Below, in pieces: positions 4,606 to 7,787 of a stretch of 7,787 bases of DNA. Each line of letters starts with the position of its first letter. The stretch's first letter is position 1. The stretch spans positions 1-7,787 of the forward strand of contig JAPLTZ010000069.1 of the NCBI GenBank assembly GCA_026397895.1, read 5' to 3'. The notes beneath the pieces were generated by a model. It worked only from the letters and a program-made list of their open reading frames with translations. It made no database searches and was not told the origin of the DNA. This stretch comes from Verrucomicrobiota bacterium. GTDB taxonomy: Bacteria; Verrucomicrobiota; Verrucomicrobiia; Limisphaerales; JAFMIX01. Made by a program: the position numbers and the translations under genes.

Positions 4606-6471
4606 ATGGCAAAAGTATTAGGCATTGATTTGGGCACGACGAACTCCTGCATGGCTGTCATGGACGCCGGCGAGCCGCTCGTTCTGGAAAACTCCGAAGG
4701 CAAACGCACCACGCCCAGCGTCGTCGCGTTCACCAAGAAGGGCGAACGCGTCGTCGGCGACGCCGCCAAGCGCCAGGCCGTCACCAACTCGCGCAACACC
4801 ATCTACTCCATCAAGCGCTTCATGGGCCGCAAATTCGACGAGGTCGGCGAAGAGATCAAGCGCATGCCCTACAAAGTCGTCAAGGCCAGCAACGGCGACT
4901 GCGCCGTCGAAGTCGAAGTGGACGGCAAGCCCAAGCAATTTTCGCCGCAGGAAATCTCCGCGATGATTCTCGGCAAGCTCAAGGCCGACGCCGAAACCCG
5001 TCTCGGCGAGAAAATCACCCAGGCCGTCATCACCGTCCCCGCCTACTTCAACGACTCGCAGCGCCAGGCCACGAAAGACGCCGGACGCATCGCCGGCCTC
5101 GAAGTCCTCCGCATCATCAACGAACCCACCGCCGCATCGCTCGCTTACGGCCTCGACAAGAAGAAGGACGAGAAAATCGCCGTGTATGACCTCGGTGGCG
5201 GCACGTTCGATATTTCCGTGCTCGAAATCGGCGACGGCGTGTTCGAAGTGCGACACGCACCTCGGCGGCGACGACTGGGACAATTGCCTCATGGACTGGA
5301 TTCTCGACGAGTTCAAAAAGGAATCCGGCATGGACCTGCGCAAGCAGCCCGACGCCCTCCAGCGCATCAAGGAAGAAGCCGAGAAGGCCAAGATCGCCCT
5401 CTCCAGCGCGACCACCTACGACATCAACCTGCCGTTCATCACCGCCGACGCCACCGGGCCGAAGCACATCCAGAAAAATCTCACCCGCGCCAAGATGGAG
5501 CAGCTCACCGACTCCCTCTTTGAACGCACCATCGCTCCCGTGAAGGCATGCTTGAAAGACGCCGGCATCGAAGCCAGCAAGATTGACGAACTCGTCCTCG
5601 TCGGCGGCATGACCCGCATGCCCCGCGTTGTCGAGCCCGAGCACAAGCTCGTCAGCAAACCGCCGCACCAGGGCGTGAACCCGGACGAAGTCGTCGCCAT
5701 CGGCGCCGGCATCCAGGGCGGCGTGCTCAAGGGCGAAGTCAAGGACGTGCTCCTGCTCGACGTCACCCCGCTCTCGCTCGGCATCGAGACGCTTGGCGGC
5801 GTGTTCACGACAACCAGCCCGGCGTCGAGATCCACGTGTTGCAGGGCGAACGCCAGTTCGCGCGCGACAACAAGACCATCGGCCGGTTCAACCTCGCCGA
5901 CATCCCGCCCGCGCCGCGCGGCGTGCCGCAGATCGAAGTCACCTTCGACATTGACGCCAACGGCATCCTGCACGTCGGCGCGAAAGACCTCGGCACTGGC
6001 AAGGAACAGAAGATTTCCATCACCGCCAGCAGCGGCCTCTCCAAGGACGAAGTCGAGAAGATGCGCAAGGACGCCGAACTCCACGCCGACGAGGACAAGG
6101 CCAAGAAGGAAGAGATCGAGACCCGCAACGAAGTGGACAACGCCGTTTACCGCACCGAAAAACTGGTGAAGGACAACGCCGACAAGATCTCCGCCGACGA
6201 CAAGACCAAGATTGAGACCGCCGTGGCCGCCGCCAAGGAAGCGCTCAAAGGCACCGACACCGCCGCCATCAAGAGCGCCGGCGAAAAGCTGAACGAAGTC
6301 GCGCAAGCCGTGGGCGCGGAGCTCTACAAGGCCGCCGCTGCGAAAGCGCAGGCGGAAAAAGGCCAAGCCGGCGCGCAACCGCAGCCGGAAGGCGGCGAGC
6401 CGAAGTCCGACGACGCGAAGAAGGACGAAGGCCCGATCATCGACGCCGAAGTCGTGGACGAGAAGAAATAA
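4606..6471 (+). pseudogene. dnaK: Chaperone DnaK (Hsp70), broken by two frame-changing deletions
   Basis: Hsp70 chaperone, ATP-driven holder and folder of unfolded proteins with DnaJ and GrpE. All parts are recognisable but in two frames. Frame A (4606-5250, 215 codons) starts MAKVLGIDLGTTNSCMAV and includes the phosphate loops, VPAYFNDSQRQATKDAG, INEPTAASLAYG and YDLGGGTFDIS. From 5252 the protein continues in a second frame: DTHLGGDDWDNCL, EEAEKAKIALSS, DELVLVGGMTRMPRV, VNPDEVVAIGA, VTPLSLGIETLGGVFT, to about 5811. It then returns to frame A from GAC at 5809 (DNQPGVEIHVLQGERQFA) through the lid to the acidic end IIDAEVVDEKK. Compared with known DnaKs, about 14 nt (the KATNG loop) and 64 nt (21 residues including NTTIPTKKSQ of the substrate-binding sheet) are missing, 78 nt in total. 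Read straight from 4606, translation stops at TGA 5521. Restored length would be near 647 residues, normal for DnaK. No Shine-Dalgarno sequence; leader TTAACAAACAAAACAAAA. Recent lesion or assembly error are both possible. Confidence 0.88.
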
Positions 6472-6475
6472 ATTT

Positions 6476-6497
6476 TCCTGCCGCTCGGGCGGCGGGA
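6476..6497 (+). terminator. Hairpin between dnaK and groES (attenuator, processing site or weak terminator)
   Basis: TCCTGCCGC (6476-6484) pairs with GCGGCGGGA (6489-6497) over 9 positions, one of them T-G, around a TCGG tetraloop. Only ATTTAATTAA follows, a weak U-tract, so readthrough into groES is plausible. It starts 5 nt after the dnaK stop and could also separate or stabilise segments of a shared mRNA. Confidence 0.5.
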
Positions 6498-6540
6498 TTT
6501 AATTAACGGTCAACAACAACAAACAAACAAAGAAAACAAT

Positions 6541-6834
6541 ATGGCACTGAACCTCAAACCGCTCGGCGACCGGATTCTCGTTGAACCCGTCGCAGAGAAG
6601 GAACAAACCAAAGGCGGGATCATCATCCCCGATACCGCAAAAGAAAAGCCGCAAGAGTCCATCGTCGTTGCCCTCGGCACCGGCAAGCTCGATGACGACG
6701 GCAAGCGCGTTCCCTTTGAAGTCAAGAAGGGCGACCGCGTGCTCGTCTCCAAATACGGCGGCACGGAAATCAAGTTGGACGGCAAGGAATACAAAATCCT
6801 CTCCTCCGAAGACATCCTCGCCATCGTCGGCTAA
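6541..6834 (+). CDS. groES: Co-chaperonin GroES (Hsp10)
   Basis: A 97-residue co-chaperonin; seven copies form the lid that closes the GroEL cavity in the cytosol. The sequence is canonical: LNLKPLGDRILVEPV (3-17), the mobile loop EKEQTKGGIIIPDTAKEKPQ (19-38) whose III tripeptide contacts GroEL, then GDRVLVSKYGGTEIKLDGKE and the ending ILSSEDILAIVG. Full length for the family with nothing missing. The ATG at 6541 is preceded by a CAA-rich leader (CAACAACAACAAACAAACAA) and lacks a Shine-Dalgarno sequence. It is 69 nt after dnaK and 45 nt before groEL, so at least groES-groEL form an operon. No CIRCE operator is seen upstream. Confidence 0.97.
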   Translation: MALNLKPLGDRILVEPVAEKEQTKGGIIIPDTAKEKPQESIVVALGTGKLDDDGKRVPFEVKKGDRVLVSKYGGTEIKLDGKEYKILSSEDILAIVG

Positions 6835-6879
6835 TCGTTTCATCAATCAACCATCAACTAGAAACTAAGAACTAATATT

Positions 6880-7787
6880 ATGGCATCAAAACAATTACTG
6901 TTCGACGAGGCCGCTCGTCAGGCGCTCCTCCGGGGCGTCAGCAAACTCGCCAAAGCCGTCACCGCGACGCTCGGACCGAAAGGCCGCAATGTGGTGCTCG
7001 ACAAAAAATTCGGCTCACCCACCGTCACCAAGGACGGCGTGACCGTGGCGAAAGAAATCGAACTCGAATGCCCCTATGAAAACATGGGCGCGCAGATGGT
7101 TCGCGAAGTCGCCAGCCGCACCAGCGACAACGCCGGCGACGGCACGACGACCGCGACCGTTCTCGCCGAGGCGATTTATCGCGAAGGCCTGAAGCACGTC
7201 ACCAGCGGCGCGAACCCCATCAGCATCCAGCGCGGTATCGGCAAGGCCGTTGAGGCCGCCGTCGCGCACCTCGACAAGATCGCCAAGAAGGTCAAGGACA
7301 AGGAAGAGATCAAGCAGGTCGCGACCGTTTCCGCCAACTGGGACACCACCATCGGCGAAATCATCGCCGACGCGATGGACAAGGTCGGCAAGGACGGCAC
7401 CATCACCGTCGAAGAAGCCAAGTCCATCGAAACCACGCTCGAAGTGGTCGAAGGCATGCAGTTCGACAAGGGCTACCTCTCGCCGTATTTCGTGACCAAC
7501 GCGGACACGATGGAAGCGAAGCTGGAAGACGCCTACGTTTTGAACTACGAGAAGAAAATCAGCAACCTCAAGGATTTGCTGCCCATTCTCGAAAAGGTCG
7601 CCAAGCTCGGCAAGCCGCTCCTCATCATGGCGGAAGACGTGGAAGGCGAAGCCCTCGCCACGCTCGTCGTGAACCGCCTGCGCGGCACGATCAACGTCTG
7701 CGCCGTCAAAGCCCCCGGCTTCGGCGACCGCCGCAAGGCCATGATGGAAGACATCGCCACCCTCACCGGCGGCAAGTTCATCAGCGA
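6880..7787 (+). CDS. groEL: Chaperonin GroEL (Hsp60), 3' end outside the window
   Basis: The first 302 codons of a protein usually about 545 residues; the reading frame is open to the last base. GroEL forms the double seven-membered ring that folds proteins with GroES and ATP. The equatorial nucleotide-binding parts are present: TATLGPKGRNVVLDKKFGSP (28-47), KDGVTVAKEIEL with D52, and DNAGDGTTTATVLAEAI (83-99) with the catalytic-loop D87. The apical domain begins with FDKGYLSPYFVTN (195-207) and includes ISNLKDLLPILE and VKAPGFGDRRKAMMEDIA (276-293). The second ATPase aspartate (D398 in E. coli) lies beyond the end. The N-terminus MASKQLLFDEAARQAL is the usual start form. The ATG at 6880 has no Shine-Dalgarno sequence; its leader is A/C-rich (CATCAATCAACCATCAACTA). 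Confidence 0.96.
   Translation, partial: MASKQLLFDEAARQALLRGVSKLAKAVTATLGPKGRNVVLDKKFGSPTVTKDGVTVAKEIELECPYENMGAQMVREVASRTSDNAGDGTTTATVLAEAIYREGLKHVTSGANPISIQRGIGKAVEAAVAHLDKIAKKVKDKEEIKQVATVSANWDTTIGEIIADAMDKVGKDGTITVEEAKSIETTLEVVEGMQFDKGYLSPYFVTNADTMEAKLEDAYVLNYEKKISNLKDLLPILEKVAKLGKPLLIMAEDVEGEALATLVVNRLRGTINVCAVKAPGFGDRRKAMMEDIATLTGGKFIS

Noticed and set aside
5248..5815. Programmed ribosomal frameshifting in dnaK
   Set aside because: There is no slippery heptamer at the junctions, and conserved residues are physically missing at both, so deletions explain the pattern better.

Overview
This is a GC-rich bacterial window with seven intact or truncated protein genes and one broken one. Codon use looks uniform across them. 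The GroEL and DnaK sequence flavour, the interspersed GCGGCTG-type and CTTTGTG-type intergenic repeats, and the lack of Shine-Dalgarno sequences suggest a verrucomicrobial or other PVC-group genome. That assignment is inference, with moderate confidence. No plasmid, phage, transposase, CRISPR or RNA gene is visible.

Left part (1-2700), all on +: a CTTTGTG-type repeat with an inverted-repeat hairpin lies just before mazG (NTP pyrophosphohydrolase, with a reduced C-terminal half). Next comes a two-gene unit of a 75-residue unknown protein overlapping by 34 nt a 172-residue nucleotidyltransferase-fold protein, laid out like a toxin-antitoxin pair. An M29-family metallo-aminopeptidase gene follows. 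A hairpin at 2668-2700 lies between this gene and the convergent LysR gene and probably terminates both.

Middle (2719-4279): a LysR-type regulator on - is divergent from pyrE (orotate phosphoribosyltransferase) on +. The 109-nt divergent region carries a TAGAAC-AA-GTTCTA palindrome beside the regulator start and a TTAT-CTA-ATAA dyad nearer pyrE.

The 326-nt gap 4280-4605 holds no gene. It contains a two-hairpin REP/BIME-like element (4283-4405), repeated TGYGCCAC words (4413-4455) and a good match to a sigma-54 promoter (4551-4567) 28 nt before the dnaK start by projection.

Right part (4606-7787): a chaperone cluster dnaK-groES-groEL. As written, dnaK is broken by two deletions of about 14 and 64 nt (sizes judged from remembered DnaK sequences). 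The first shifts the frame and the second restores it. groES is intact and groEL runs off the window end after 302 codons. Neither CIRCE nor grpE, dnaJ or hrcA is present. The dnaK, groES and groEL leaders are A/C-rich, and no start in the window has a recognisable Shine-Dalgarno sequence.

The points most worth following are the broken dnaK, the candidate sigma-54 control of a chaperone operon, the small-protein/nucleotidyltransferase pair and the symmetric repeat element. I see no clearly new multi-gene system; the small pair is the nearest candidate.
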